A stretch of 41,785 nt of DNA from CAG-307 sp964524125 (lineage in GTDB: Bacteria; Bacillota_I; Bacilli_A; Acholeplasmatales; Anaeroplasmataceae). The notes under the pieces are model-generated. The model saw nothing but the letters and a program-made list of their open reading frames with translations. It had not been told where the DNA came from and did not search any database. The position numbers and the translations under genes were made by a program. Location of the stretch: the NCBI GenBank assembly GCA_964524125.1, contig CAZGBY010000005.1, forward strand, positions 1-41,785, in the 5' to 3' direction. Shown piece after piece: positions 8,642-16,105 of the stretch (position 1 is its first letter; the number at the start of each line of letters is the position of its first letter).

Positions 8642-9216
8642 TCGCTTTTAATTGAAAAAATACTCTTTAAAGCTTTATATTTTACAATAAAATTCTTTTG
8701 TAAAATTTGATCAATTTCCCTTTCATGGTTTCTATCATTATTTGCATCTACAAATATACAAGCTAATTCTTTAAGTCCTTGATAAAATTTATAGGCATAA
8801 TTCTTTTTAGTTATAGCATCTTTAGATGCAACTACCAGTATAAAAGAATTAATCTTTATAGATACAATATTAGAAATATAATCTAAAAAATCAGAAAAAC
8901 TTTCATAAGACCACGTACTTAAAGATAAATCTTCCCATGTAATATTTTTCTTAGTTTGTAAATTAATATAATCAATAATATCTTCTTCAATAGATATTTT
9001 ATGAACAAACTTTAATTCTTCTTTTGTGATTTTGTCATCTAATACACTCAAATTTAATAATAGTATTTGCACTAACAAATCAAAAGATTTAAGTGTTTCA
9101 TCTAAACTTACATTTGAAGATCCAAATTTAAATAATTCTCTTATTTCTTCTTCAAGTGCTAAATAAATTCTTGAAGCCTGAGTAAAGTCACGTTGATATT
9201 CTTCTTTTTCTTTCAT
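8638..9216 (-). CDS. Small helical protein, possibly TerB-like
   Basis: 192 aa, no signal peptide or membrane segment, predicted mostly helical. I do not recognise a firm family. Two acidic segments, VLDDKITKEELKFVHKI and DANNDRNHEREIDQIL, resemble the paired Asp/Glu metal-binding turns of TerB-fold proteins, which is only a weak hint. ATG 9216 follows AGAAGGTG. The stop codon lies inside a 51-bp repeat copy, and the AlbA_2 gene follows on the same strand after about 90 bp. The two may form a small accessory or defence unit; this is inferred from position only. Confidence 0.6.
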   Translation of the reverse strand: MKEKEEYQRDFTQASRIYLALEEEIRELFKFGSSNVSLDETLKSFDLLVQILLLNLSVLDDKITKEELKFVHKISIEEDIIDYINLQTKKNITWEDLSLSTWSYESFSDFLDYISNIVSIKINSFILVVASKDAITKKNYAYKFYQGLKELACIFVDANNDRNHEREIDQILQKNFIVKYKALKSIFSIKSE

Positions 9217-9236
9217 AAGGCACCTTCTTTTAAAAC

Positions 9237-9242
9237 ATTATA
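9237..9242 (-). promoter_or_regulatory. Extended -10 of the TerB-like gene
   Basis: TGGTATAAT on minus, about 20 bp before the ATG; a weak -35 TTCATT lies 17 bp upstream. The rest of the 9243-9420 gap holds no gene that I can see. Confidence 0.55.
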
Positions 9243-9420
9243 CCATGTTTAAGAAAATAAATGAATATCTTAATTATAATATTTATATAGTTTAAAAATA
9301 CAAAATAAATTATTATTTTCAAATTAATTTTATCAATATTTATTATCTTTACAACGAAAATGTAAAATTCATTTAACATTTTAGTACAACTTCTTTCTTG
9401 TCGATTTTTTAAAAAAGTGC

Positions 9421-9449
9421 TTGCATTGAGGTTATATTTATTGTATAAT
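9421..9449 (+). promoter_or_regulatory. Promoter of the tRNA-Lys array
   Basis: TTGCAT, 17-bp spacer, TATAAT, ending 23 bp before the first tRNA. A strong housekeeping promoter. Confidence 0.8.
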
Positions 9450-9472
9450 ATTAAATGCTTATTAAAGCAAAT

Positions 9473-9526
9473 GGACCGTTAGCTCAGTTGGTAGAGCAAC
9501 TGACTCTTAATCAGTGGGTCTAGAGT
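9473..9526 (+). tRNA. tRNA-Lys(CUU), first copy, cut by assembly gap
   Basis: The first 54 nt match the complete copies exactly: acceptor GGACCGT, D arm, anticodon stem ACTGA/TCAGT with loop CTCTTAA (anticodon CTT) and the start of the T arm. The sequence then runs into N. Confidence 0.9.
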
Positions 9527-9626
9527 NNNNNNNNNNNNNNNNNNNNNNNNNNNNNNNNNNNNNNNNNNNNNNNNNNNNNNNNNNNNNNNNNNNNNNNNNN
9601 NNNNNNNNNNNNNNNNNNNNNNNNNN
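9527..9626. other. Assembly gap of 100 N
   Basis: Exactly 100 N, the usual placeholder for a gap of unknown size. Both flanks are the same tRNA, so the gap is a collapsed repeat and the number of copies is unknown. Confidence 0.97.
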
Positions 9627-9627
9627 T

Positions 9628-9703
9628 GGACCGTTAGCTCAGTTGGTAGAGCAACTGACTCTTAATCAGTGGGTCTAGAGTTCGAGTCTCTAACGGTCCA
9701 CCA
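9628..9703 (+). tRNA. tRNA-Lys(CUU)
   Basis: A 76-nt cloverleaf: acceptor GGACCGT/ACGGTCC, D arm GCTC/GAGC, anticodon loop CTCTTAA (CTT, reads AAG), T arm TAGAG/CTCTA, encoded CCA. Identical to the next copy. Confidence 0.96.
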
Positions 9704-9719
9704 TTTAAACTAATTATAC

Positions 9720-9795
9720 GGACCGTTAGCTCAGTTGGTAGAGCAACTGACTCTTAATCAGTGGGTCTAGAGTTCGAGTCTCTAACGGTCCACCA
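9720..9795 (+). tRNA. tRNA-Lys(CUU)
   Basis: Same 76-nt sequence as 9628-9703, 16 bp further on, followed by the array terminator. Discriminator base A73 and CCA are encoded. Confidence 0.96.
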
Positions 9796-9806
9796 TCTTG
9801 TAAATT

Positions 9807-9828
9807 AGAGGCTAAAAAGCCTTTTTTT
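9807..9828 (+). terminator. Terminator of the tRNA array
   Basis: Stem AGGCT (9809-9813) / AGCCT (9818-9822), A-loop, then seven T. It ends 8 bp before the ribosome binding site of the next gene. Confidence 0.7.
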
Positions 9829-9848
9829 ATTTTTTGGAGGTATGTTTT

Positions 9849-11207
9849 ATGGCAAATCAGAAAAGAGAAAAACAAATAGAACTTAAATGTAATCGTATTG
9901 CTTTTAATGGTAATGGTATCGTTAAATACAATAATAAAGAATATGAAATTCCATCAATGCTTGAAGGTGAAGTAGGAAACTTTAAAATTATTGATAATCC
10001 TAAAATGCCTATTAAACTTGATAAAATATTAAACAAAGCAGAAAGTCGAATTACTTCTTTATGTCCATATTTTCAAGAATGTGGTGGATGTCAATATCAA
10101 CATATGACATATGAAAGAGAACTACAATTAAAACAAGATTATCTAAAAAGTTTGTATTCTTCTTTTAAAGGTATAAAAATTAATCAAATTAATGGAATGC
10201 CAAATCCCTATTACTATCGTAATAAATGCCAAATGACATATAAAATGTCTAAAACTCATAATGTTGTATGTGGTTTTTACGAAGAAGGTACCCATAAAAT
10301 TGTACCTGTAACAAATTGTAAAATTCAAACCCAAAAAGGAACTGAAGTTATAAACGCATTTAATAAAGTATTAACTAAAAATAAAATTGAACCATATAAT
10401 GAAAAAACTAAAAAAGGTATTATTAGACATGTACTTGTAAGATATGGTTTTAATTCTAAGGAACTTTTACTTGTAATTGTAACTAATGGTGATTTCTTTC
10501 CTGGTAGTAAAAATGTTGTTAAAGATTTAATTAAACAAGATTTAGGCATTACTACTATTGTTCAAAATATTAATTCACGTCAAACATCAATTGTCCTTGG
10601 TGAAAAAGAACGTATCTTATACGGACCAGGATTTATTTATGATACAATTGGCAAATTAAAGTTTAAAATATCTTCTAAAAGTTTCTATCAAGTAAATACC
10701 ATTGGTATGAATATGCTTTATAAAAAAGCTTTAGAAATGGCAAACATTTCTAAAAATGATATATTGCTAGATACTTATTGTGGAGTTGGTACTATTGGTT
10801 TACTTGCGTCTTCTTCTTGTAAACAAGTTTATGGTGTTGAGTTAAATAAAGATGCTTATAAAGATGCTTGTTTAAATGCACGTCATAATAATATTAAGAA
10901 TATTGAATTCTTTAACGATGATTCGACTAAATTTATGATGAAAATCGCATCACAAAATGAACATATAGATATACTTATTATGGATCCTCCAAGAGATGGT
11001 TCTACTGATCAATTTATTAGTGCAGTAGGAAAACTTAAACCAAGAAAAATAGTTTATGTTTCATGTGATCCTAAAACTCAAGTTAGAGATTTATTTAAAT
11101 TATCTAATGTCGGTTATCATTTAAATGAAATTGAAGGATTTGATATGTTCCCAAGAACATTCAATCTTGAATGTATTGCAACTCTTACATACAAAGATAA
11201 AAGATAA
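9849..11207 (+). CDS. rlmCD: 23S rRNA (uracil-C5) methyltransferase, RumA/RlmCD type
   Basis: SAM-dependent m5U methyltransferase acting on 23S rRNA (U747 and/or U1939 in relatives). 452 aa. An N-terminal TRAM-like domain is followed by the iron-sulfur Cys motif CPYFQECGGC (Cys 72, 78, 81) with a later Cys in PVTNCKIQ. The Rossmann core has the SAM loop DTYCGVGTIG, MDPPRDG and the catalytic Cys in VSCDPKTQ. ATG 9849 is chosen for GGAGG 8 nt upstream; a TTG at 9834 would overlap that site. It stands alone between the tRNA terminator and its own. One enzyme for both sites, as in Bacillus, is assumed from the phylum. Confidence 0.92.
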   Translation: MANQKREKQIELKCNRIAFNGNGIVKYNNKEYEIPSMLEGEVGNFKIIDNPKMPIKLDKILNKAESRITSLCPYFQECGGCQYQHMTYERELQLKQDYLKSLYSSFKGIKINQINGMPNPYYYRNKCQMTYKMSKTHNVVCGFYEEGTHKIVPVTNCKIQTQKGTEVINAFNKVLTKNKIEPYNEKTKKGIIRHVLVRYGFNSKELLLVIVTNGDFFPGSKNVVKDLIKQDLGITTIVQNINSRQTSIVLGEKERILYGPGFIYDTIGKLKFKISSKSFYQVNTIGMNMLYKKALEMANISKNDILLDTYCGVGTIGLLASSSCKQVYGVELNKDAYKDACLNARHNNIKNIEFFNDDSTKFMMKIASQNEHIDILIMDPPRDGSTDQFISAVGKLKPRKIVYVSCDPKTQVRDLFKLSNVGYHLNEIEGFDMFPRTFNLECIATLTYKDKR

Positions 11208-11221
11208 CTAAAATAAATTAT

Positions 11222-11252
11222 CATCTATCTAAAAAAAGATAGATGTTTTTTT
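11222..11252 (+). terminator. Terminator after the rRNA methyltransferase
   Basis: Stem CATCTATCT / AGATAGATG (11222-11230, 11237-11245), A-loop, seven T. Confidence 0.85.
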
Positions 11253-11262
11253 GTACATAAAC

Positions 11263-11291
11263 TTGATTTTAATCCGAATAACCGATATAAT
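11263..11291 (+). promoter_or_regulatory. Promoter of the HipB/HipT-like pair
   Basis: TTGATT, 17-bp spacer, TATAAT, only 15 bp before the ATG. The spacer has the direct repeat CCGAATAACCGA, a candidate operator for the HTH antitoxin, which would sit between -35 and -10. Confidence 0.75.
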
Positions 11292-11306
11292 AATGATGGT
11301 GATATA

Positions 11307-11699
11307 ATGAATATTTATGATTTTCTAAAGGAAAAAGGATATACAATTTATAAATTATCTAAAGATAGTGGTATATCAAAAACAACATTATACGATATAT
11401 GTTCAGGGAAAAGTAACATTTTAGATTGCACAATCAGAATAATACTAAAAATAGCTAATACTTTAGATTGTGATATTAACGATTTAATTAATTTAGAACC
11501 AGTTTTATATAAACCTGCTTATGAACAAAACTTACCTACTTTTTTACAAGAAAGTATTGATGTTATTAAAAGAAAAAACAAAAAAAATCCTTTATATGAT
11601 TGTTATATAGAAGAATTACGTAGTAATATAAATGTTTGTGAAGTAGAAGATTTAATTAGTAAAGAGCATGCTGATTATTTAAGAAAAAAATACTTATAA
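11307..11699 (+). CDS. XRE-family HTH protein, likely HipB-like antitoxin
   Basis: 130 aa. Residues about 1-65 form a lambda-repressor-like HTH (YTIYKLSKDSGISKTTLYDICSG, then a second helix pair ending in CDINDLINLE). The remaining 65 residues are charged and helical, with YIEELRSNINVCEVEDLI. They may contact the kinase encoded next, much as HipB or HipS tails do. The start has GGTGAT upstream and an unusually short leader. The kinase gene begins 13 nt after its stop with its own AGGAG. Together they look like a type II toxin-antitoxin operon, repressed by this protein at the promoter repeats. The role is inferred from context and family. Confidence 0.8.
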   Translation: MNIYDFLKEKGYTIYKLSKDSGISKTTLYDICSGKSNILDCTIRIILKIANTLDCDINDLINLEPVLYKPAYEQNLPTFLQESIDVIKRKNKKNPLYDCYIEELRSNINVCEVEDLISKEHADYLRKKYL

Positions 11700-11712
11700 T
11701 AGGAGATTATTT

Positions 11713-12567
11713 ATGATAGATTTTACAAAATTTCCAGAAAGAAATAAATCTTATGGTGGAGCAAATGGAAATAAGATATGCTTGAAAATAGAAGATCAAC
11801 TTTATATGTTAAAATTTCCAACAAATGCTAATAAAAATGATAATATATCCTATGCAAATTCTTGCGTTTCTGAGTTTTTAGGGTCTCATATATTTAATAT
11901 GATAGGAATCAAAACACAAGAGACAGTCTTAGGAACATATAAATATAAAAATCAATCTAAAATTGTCGTTGCTTGCAAAGATTTTGAAATTAATGGATAC
12001 AAATTAATGGATTTTGGCTCAATTAAAAATAAAATGTTTGATTCTAAATCTAATGGTTATGGAACAGAACTTGAAGACATCATCGATACAATAGAAAATC
12101 AACATATAATCGACCCAGTAGTATTATCAAATCATTTTTGGGATATGTTTGTAGTAGATGCCTTTATAGGTAACTGGGATAGACATAATGGAAATTGGGG
12201 TTTTTTATATAATCAAGATTCTGATGATAGTATTTTAGCCCCGATATTTGATTGTGGTTCTTCTTTATTCCCACAAGTAGATGAAGATATGATTAATAAC
12301 ATACTTGTAAATAAACAACAATTAAATGCTAGAATCTATGACTTCCCCACTTCTGCTATTCATCTTAATGGTAAAAGAATCAATTATTATAGTTTTATTA
12401 AATCTCACCAATATAAAGAATGCGATAAAGCTATAGAAAGAATAAAAGAAAAAATTAATCTACAAGAAATCAATTTATTAATTGATAGTATAGAATGCAT
12501 AAGTCAAAATCATAAAACATTTTTAAAGTTAATATTAGAAAAAAGATTTAAAGCATTCTTCTTTTAA
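11713..12567 (+). CDS. HipA/HipT/CtkA-like serine/threonine kinase, putative toxin
   Basis: 284 aa, a compact HipA-type kinase without the usual N-terminal subdomain, like CtkA or HipT. Seen: a Gly-rich loop KSYGGANGNK, the ATP-binding Lys in MLKFP, the catalytic loop GNWDRHNGN (Asp 156, Asn 161) and the metal-binding FDCGSSL (Asp 180). All residues needed for activity appear present. HipA and HipT toxins phosphorylate aminoacyl-tRNA synthetases; the target here is unknown. It lies 13 nt after the HTH gene, so antitoxin and toxin are translated from one message that ends at a strong hairpin. It could instead be a non-toxic signalling kinase. Confidence 0.82.
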   Translation: MIDFTKFPERNKSYGGANGNKICLKIEDQLYMLKFPTNANKNDNISYANSCVSEFLGSHIFNMIGIKTQETVLGTYKYKNQSKIVVACKDFEINGYKLMDFGSIKNKMFDSKSNGYGTELEDIIDTIENQHIIDPVVLSNHFWDMFVVDAFIGNWDRHNGNWGFLYNQDSDDSILAPIFDCGSSLFPQVDEDMINNILVNKQQLNARIYDFPTSAIHLNGKRINYYSFIKSHQYKECDKAIERIKEKINLQEINLLIDSIECISQNHKTFLKLILEKRFKAFFF

Positions 12568-12572
12568 AACAG

Positions 12573-12608
12573 AAAATGATAGTTTCCAATTCAAACTATC
12601 ATTTTTTA
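12573..12608. terminator. Bidirectional terminator between convergent genes
   Basis: 13-bp perfect stem (12573-12585 with 12593-12605), loop CCAATTC, with A-run and T-run at the two sides. Confidence 0.85.
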
Positions 12609-12613
12609 TTTTA

Positions 12614-13102
12614 TTAAATTATTTTTATTTTAGAAAAACTTCCTAAAATTGTAAGTATTCCAATAACAATCATGAATATACCTAATATTATAAATAATAT
12701 ATTTAATATGCCTTGTGGAGATAAAATAAGTAAAACAATCGCAAGTAATAATCTTGGAAGTTCAAATTTAAATTGTAGATAATGATTAGGATTTTTAAAT
12801 ATTCTTATAATTGGATATATTAATAAATATAGAGCAATAACAATTAAAAATACAATATTATGAAAGAATATTAATATTATCGCAAGTATTATATCAATTA
12901 TAGAAGATATTAATTTGACTTTATCTTTTAATTTATATCCTATTATTAAATCATTAATACTACCTAAAATAATAAGTATTCCTATTATAATAAAGACTAT
13001 TTTTATTAAAGTATCAGCTTTAATAAAACATAATAATAAACCCAAAATTGTAATAATAATTCCTTCTATTAATAATCTAGTATTTATTTTAAACTTACTC
13101 AT
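12614..13102 (-). CDS. HdeD/DUF308-like integral membrane protein
   Basis: 162 aa, nearly all hydrophobic, with about six short membrane segments in the paired pattern of the DUF308/HdeD family (IVFIIIGILIILGSIND and ILFIILGIFMIVIGILT are internal repeats). Its ATG overlaps the TAA of the upstream esterase gene by one base (TAATG), so translation is coupled. HdeD in enteric bacteria is linked to acid stress, but that role cannot be carried over here. Function unknown. Confidence 0.75.
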   Translation of the reverse strand: MSKFKINTRLLIEGIIITILGLLLCFIKADTLIKIVFIIIGILIILGSINDLIIGYKLKDKVKLISSIIDIILAIILIFFHNIVFLIVIALYLLIYPIIRIFKNPNHYLQFKFELPRLLLAIVLLILSPQGILNILFIILGIFMIVIGILTILGSFSKIKII

Positions 13103-13818
13103 TAATCTTTTAACATCCTTTCATCTATTTCTTCTTTTTGATTTAAATCTAAGAAACATTCTTTTATAGGATCATTAGTTTTAAAAATTTCACTTACGAA
13201 TAATTTAGCAACCATTATAGCTCCTTCATAAACTAAATGTGAATTATCAAGTTTACCATCTTTATAATTTTCATAAATATCCTTACCAAATATCATATGG
13301 AACTTCTTAGTTTCTTCTTCACCTAATTTATTATATAAATTTAAGGTTAATCTATTCAAATCAATACATGTTAAATTATTGTTTAAGCAATAATTAAGCA
13401 TAGCTTGAGGATAACCCTTATGAGTATCTTGACAAATACCATCTATAAATTTTCTTCTAGATATAGATGTTGCATATACAATATGAGCACCTTTTTGTTC
13501 TACTTTCTCTTTAAAATAATTTAAATTATCTATATAAGATGTATCTTTTTGTGTATATCTTGTCTTATCTTCTTCTTTTTCATCATTATGACCAAATTGG
13601 CAAATTACAAAATCACCTTCATTTAATTTTGAAAGTACTACATCAAATCTTCCTTCATCTATAAAGCTTTTAGTACTTCTACCATTTTTAGCATGTACTT
13701 CAACTAAACAATCATTCTTACAAAATAAATGTAGGACTTGTCCCCAACCTGTTTGAGGATATGAAAATATATTATTATATTGCATAGTTGAATCACCAAT
13801 CATATAAATTTTTGTCAT
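13102..13818 (-). CDS. SGNH-family esterase, rhamnogalacturonan acetylesterase-like (CE12)
   Basis: 238 aa. The SGNH blocks are clear: GDSTMQ with the Ser nucleophile at the N-terminus, GWGQVL, AKNGRSTKSF, QFGHND and the Asp/His block DNSHLVYEGA near the C-terminus. This combination matches YesT/RhgT-type enzymes that deacetylate pectic rhamnogalacturonan. No signal peptide is seen, so it would act on imported oligosaccharides or another acetyl ester inside the cell. No other pectin genes lie nearby. ATG 13818 has AGAGAGG upstream. It is co-transcribed with the HdeD-like gene. Confidence 0.85.
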   Translation of the reverse strand: MTKIYMIGDSTMQYNNIFSYPQTGWGQVLHLFCKNDCLVEVHAKNGRSTKSFIDEGRFDVVLSKLNEGDFVICQFGHNDEKEEDKTRYTQKDTSYIDNLNYFKEKVEQKGAHIVYATSISRRKFIDGICQDTHKGYPQAMLNYCLNNNLTCIDLNRLTLNLYNKLGEEETKKFHMIFGKDIYENYKDGKLDNSHLVYEGAIMVAKLFVSEIFKTNDPIKECFLDLNQKEEIDERMLKD

Positions 13819-13837
13819 ATAAAATACCTCTCTTAAA

Positions 13838-13848
13838 TATACTATAAT
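13838..13848. promoter_or_regulatory. Overlapping -10 elements between divergent genes
   Basis: TATACT (13838-13843) and TATAAT (13843-13848) read on plus; TATTAT reads on minus toward the esterase gene. Good -35 boxes are not seen on plus. Only 30 bp separate the two start codons. Confidence 0.4.
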
Positions 13849-14163
13849 ATGGAAAGTTTAAATACAAATCCAGTAGCTAAATTATCTAAATCATTATTAA
13901 AACTTAACGCATATGAATTTAATTTAGTTGCGATGCTCTTAGGTTATATAATAGCTGATGACTTAGATGCTTATGAACAATCCGCTATGGGAAATTTTTT
14001 TGAGTCACTTGGTCAAGTACTTGAAACTGTAGGTGCCCAAAATCAATATTTAGATAGATTAAATGAAAAAGATAATAATAAAGAAATTATTGATAAGCTT
14101 TTAAAGTTAACTCAAAAAATAGATAATATCGAAATAATAATTAATAAATTTAAAGATCTATAA
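13849..14163 (+). CDS. Small helical protein of unknown function
   Basis: 104 aa, no membrane segment. A hydrophobic helical N-terminal half (YEFNLVAMLLGYIIADDLDAYEQSAMGNF) is followed by a short coiled-coil-like tail rich in Lys and Asn (KLLKLTQKIDNIEIIINKF). The family is not recognised by eye. The ATG has no Shine-Dalgarno site, and a -10-like TATACT ends 5 bp before it, so the message may be leaderless. Its TAA directly abuts the stop of the convergent mrp gene with no spacer. Codon use looks like its neighbours, which supports a real gene. Confidence 0.65.
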   Translation: MESLNTNPVAKLSKSLLKLNAYEFNLVAMLLGYIIADDLDAYEQSAMGNFFESLGQVLETVGAQNQYLDRLNEKDNNKEIIDKLLKLTQKIDNIEIIINKFKDL

Positions 14164-14967
14164 CTATTTAATTATATCTACAACATTATCAAGTTTTGAA
14201 GTTTCATATTCATAAACTTGACCTTTATCCATAAAATTTGATAAATTAGTATCTATACCTAATCTTGCGAGTGGTAATAAATTATATTTTGTAGATACTT
14301 CATCTAAATGAGATTTACCATATATTTCAATTTCTTTATTACAACATGGACAAGTAACATACGCCATATTTTCAATTAATCCTATAATTGGCACATTAAC
14401 TTTATTCACTAAATTTACACATTTAGACACAATCATTGAAACTAAATCTTGAGGTGTAGACACAATAATTACTCCATCGACTGGTATATTATTTAAAACT
14501 GTAAGTTGTACATCAGATGTACCTGGTGGCATATCTACAAATAAATAGTCAAGTTCTTCCCATACTGTTTCACTATAAAATTGTTTTACAGCACCACCTA
14601 ATATTGGTCCTCTCCATACAACTGGTTGAGTTTCATCTTCAATTAATAAATTAACAGACATTACTTTAATACCATTTTTATCTTCAAGCGGGAACATTCT
14701 TCCTTTAGTACCTAAAACTCTTCCTTTAACACCTAAACTATGAGCAATTGAAGGTCCTGTTATATCGGCATCTAATATACCTACTTTATAACCTAACTTA
14801 GCCATTTTACACGCAAGTAATGTTGTTACTGTAGATTTACCTACTCCACCTTTACCTGACATAACACCTATAATTTTTCCTATTTTTGAATCTATTGTAT
14901 CAAAGTATTGTTTTTCAGAACAACTTCCTTTAGATGCACAATTTGCACAATTATGATCACATGACAT
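14164..14967 (-). CDS. mrp: Mrp/NBP35-type P-loop ATPase, iron-sulfur carrier
   Basis: 267 aa. The N-terminus has a Cys-rich motif CDHNCANCASKGSC as in Nbp35. The deviant Walker A is GKGGVGKST (residues 38-46), with the Mrp signature PPGTSDVQLT. A CPCC motif near residue 210 is the bridging cluster-binding site. Such proteins bind and transfer Fe-S clusters in the cytoplasm. It is a single-gene unit with AAAGGATG before the ATG. It converges with, and abuts, the small gene at 13849-14163. Confidence 0.93.
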   Translation of the reverse strand: MSCDHNCANCASKGSCSEKQYFDTIDSKIGKIIGVMSGKGGVGKSTVTTLLACKMAKLGYKVGILDADITGPSIAHSLGVKGRVLGTKGRMFPLEDKNGIKVMSVNLLIEDETQPVVWRGPILGGAVKQFYSETVWEELDYLFVDMPPGTSDVQLTVLNNIPVDGVIIVSTPQDLVSMIVSKCVNLVNKVNVPIIGLIENMAYVTCPCCNKEIEIYGKSHLDEVSTKYNLLPLARLGIDTNLSNFMDKGQVYEYETSKLDNVVDIIK

Positions 14968-15029
14968 ATTAACACATCCTTTAACTTTTAAAAATATTAT
15001 AATCTAAAATAATATCATTTTCAATCAAA

Positions 15030-15063
15030 AACAAAAATAAGCTAGAAATTAATCTAACTTATT
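15030..15063 (-). terminator. Terminator overlapping the DUF1540 gene stop
   Basis: 11-bp stem with one G-U pair on the minus strand (15053-15063 with 15036-15046), six-base loop, then TTTGTTTTTG. The stop codon lies in the 5' arm. Confidence 0.7.
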
Positions 15064-15388
15064 TCAAATCAAATGAATCACATTGAGTTTCACTACGATA
15101 TTTAGCTGATTTACCACCAATTTCAATATGTGAAGCTTTACAATAATTATCTTTATTATATATACAATAAGTAGCACTACATCCAATTCGAACTATATTA
15201 TCTTGTGGTATAATTTCATCTGCCATTTCTTCTTTAAATAATGAATCATCTATCGGATTTCTAAAAGATTGACAGAAAGTACCTAACTTTGACCTTGAAA
15301 AAAGGCCTTCTACTTTAACACTTTTTTTATGACAAGTATTATCCTGATTAAATCCACAATTTGATGCATTGCAATGTATTTTAGCCAT
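15059..15388 (-). CDS. Protein with two DUF1540 Cys-rich domains
   Basis: 109 aa made of two similar halves, each with four Cys spaced as in DUF1540: CNASNCGFNQDNTC...FCQSF and CSATYCIYNKDNYC...QCDSF. The Cys sets suggest metal binding, but no function is established for the family. The ATG follows the TAG of the VTT gene with no gap, so the two are translated in series. Last gene of a three-gene minus-strand operon. Confidence 0.85.
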   Translation of the reverse strand: MAKIHCNASNCGFNQDNTCHKKSVKVEGLFSRSKLGTFCQSFRNPIDDSLFKEEMADEIIPQDNIVRIGCSATYCIYNKDNYCKASHIEIGGKSAKYRSETQCDSFDLK

Positions 15389-16105
15389 CTAATCATTCCT
15401 TTCATCAATATTATTTGATGAATATTTGATTTTATTCTTATGTTTAAATATTTTAATTATTCTTTTTTTTAATATTAAACATAATATAGATATAAAAAGT
15501 TCTGCTAAAAAGATGATTAAACTTAATTTATAATGACCATTAAATAACGAACTACCAACTATTGTAGATGATATAATAGAAGGTATTCTTGCAAGAAAAT
15601 TTATAATTAAATAATCTTTAATCTTCATATTAGTTTGACTTATCATATAAGGAATAATATCCTTAGGAAGGCCTGGTATTAAAGTTATAAAGAATACACT
15701 ATAATTGAGTGATGTTTTATCACGTAATATATTACTTACCCATTTTGGATATCTTTTAATATTTATTCTTAAATTTAAGCTTCTTATTGTCCATATAACA
15801 AGTAATGATCCTATAAAAATCCCTATTTGAGCATATATCATTCCTAATAACGGACCATATATTATACCAGATATTATTTCAAATGGTTCACCAGGAAGAA
15901 TAGGTACTATAAGTTGAAATGCAAATAATAAAATTAGTACAAATGGACCTTTCCATTTTAAATTTAATATTTGACTTACTAAATAATTTCTATAGTTTTC
16001 ATTTGTAAGCTTTATTGTATATGGTAAAAAATAAACAGTTAATATTATCATTAACGATAATAACAAAGCAATTAGATATTTCTTTTTATTCAATCTTTCA
16101 TCCAA
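15389..16105 (-). CDS. TVP38/TMEM64 (VTT domain) membrane protein
   Basis: 238 aa with five to six membrane segments. The VTT/SNARE-associated core is visible in FQLIVPILPGEPFEIISGIIYG and in ARIPSIISSTIVGSSL. Relatives in the DedA/VTT group are linked to lipid scrambling and envelope homeostasis. The start is uncertain: TTG 16105 overlaps the end of the pseudouridine synthase gene by 16 nt, and TTG 16093 is an alternative. Neither has a strong ribosome site, so translational coupling is likely. A Lys-rich cytoplasmic tail ends the protein. Confidence 0.85.
   Translation of the reverse strand: MDERLNKKKYLIALLLSLMIILTVYFLPYTIKLTNENYRNYLVSQILNLKWKGPFVLILLFAFQLIVPILPGEPFEIISGIIYGPLLGMIYAQIGIFIGSLLVIWTIRSLNLRINIKRYPKWVSNILRDKTSLNYSVFFITLIPGLPKDIIPYMISQTNMKIKDYLIINFLARIPSIISSTIVGSSLFNGHYKLSLIIFLAELFISILCLILKKRIIKIFKHKNKIKYSSNNIDERND

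Noticed and set aside
12915..13169. Plus-strand frame of 84 codons
   Set aside because: Lies opposite the HdeD-like gene and esterase end; hydrophobic antisense shadow without a ribosome site.
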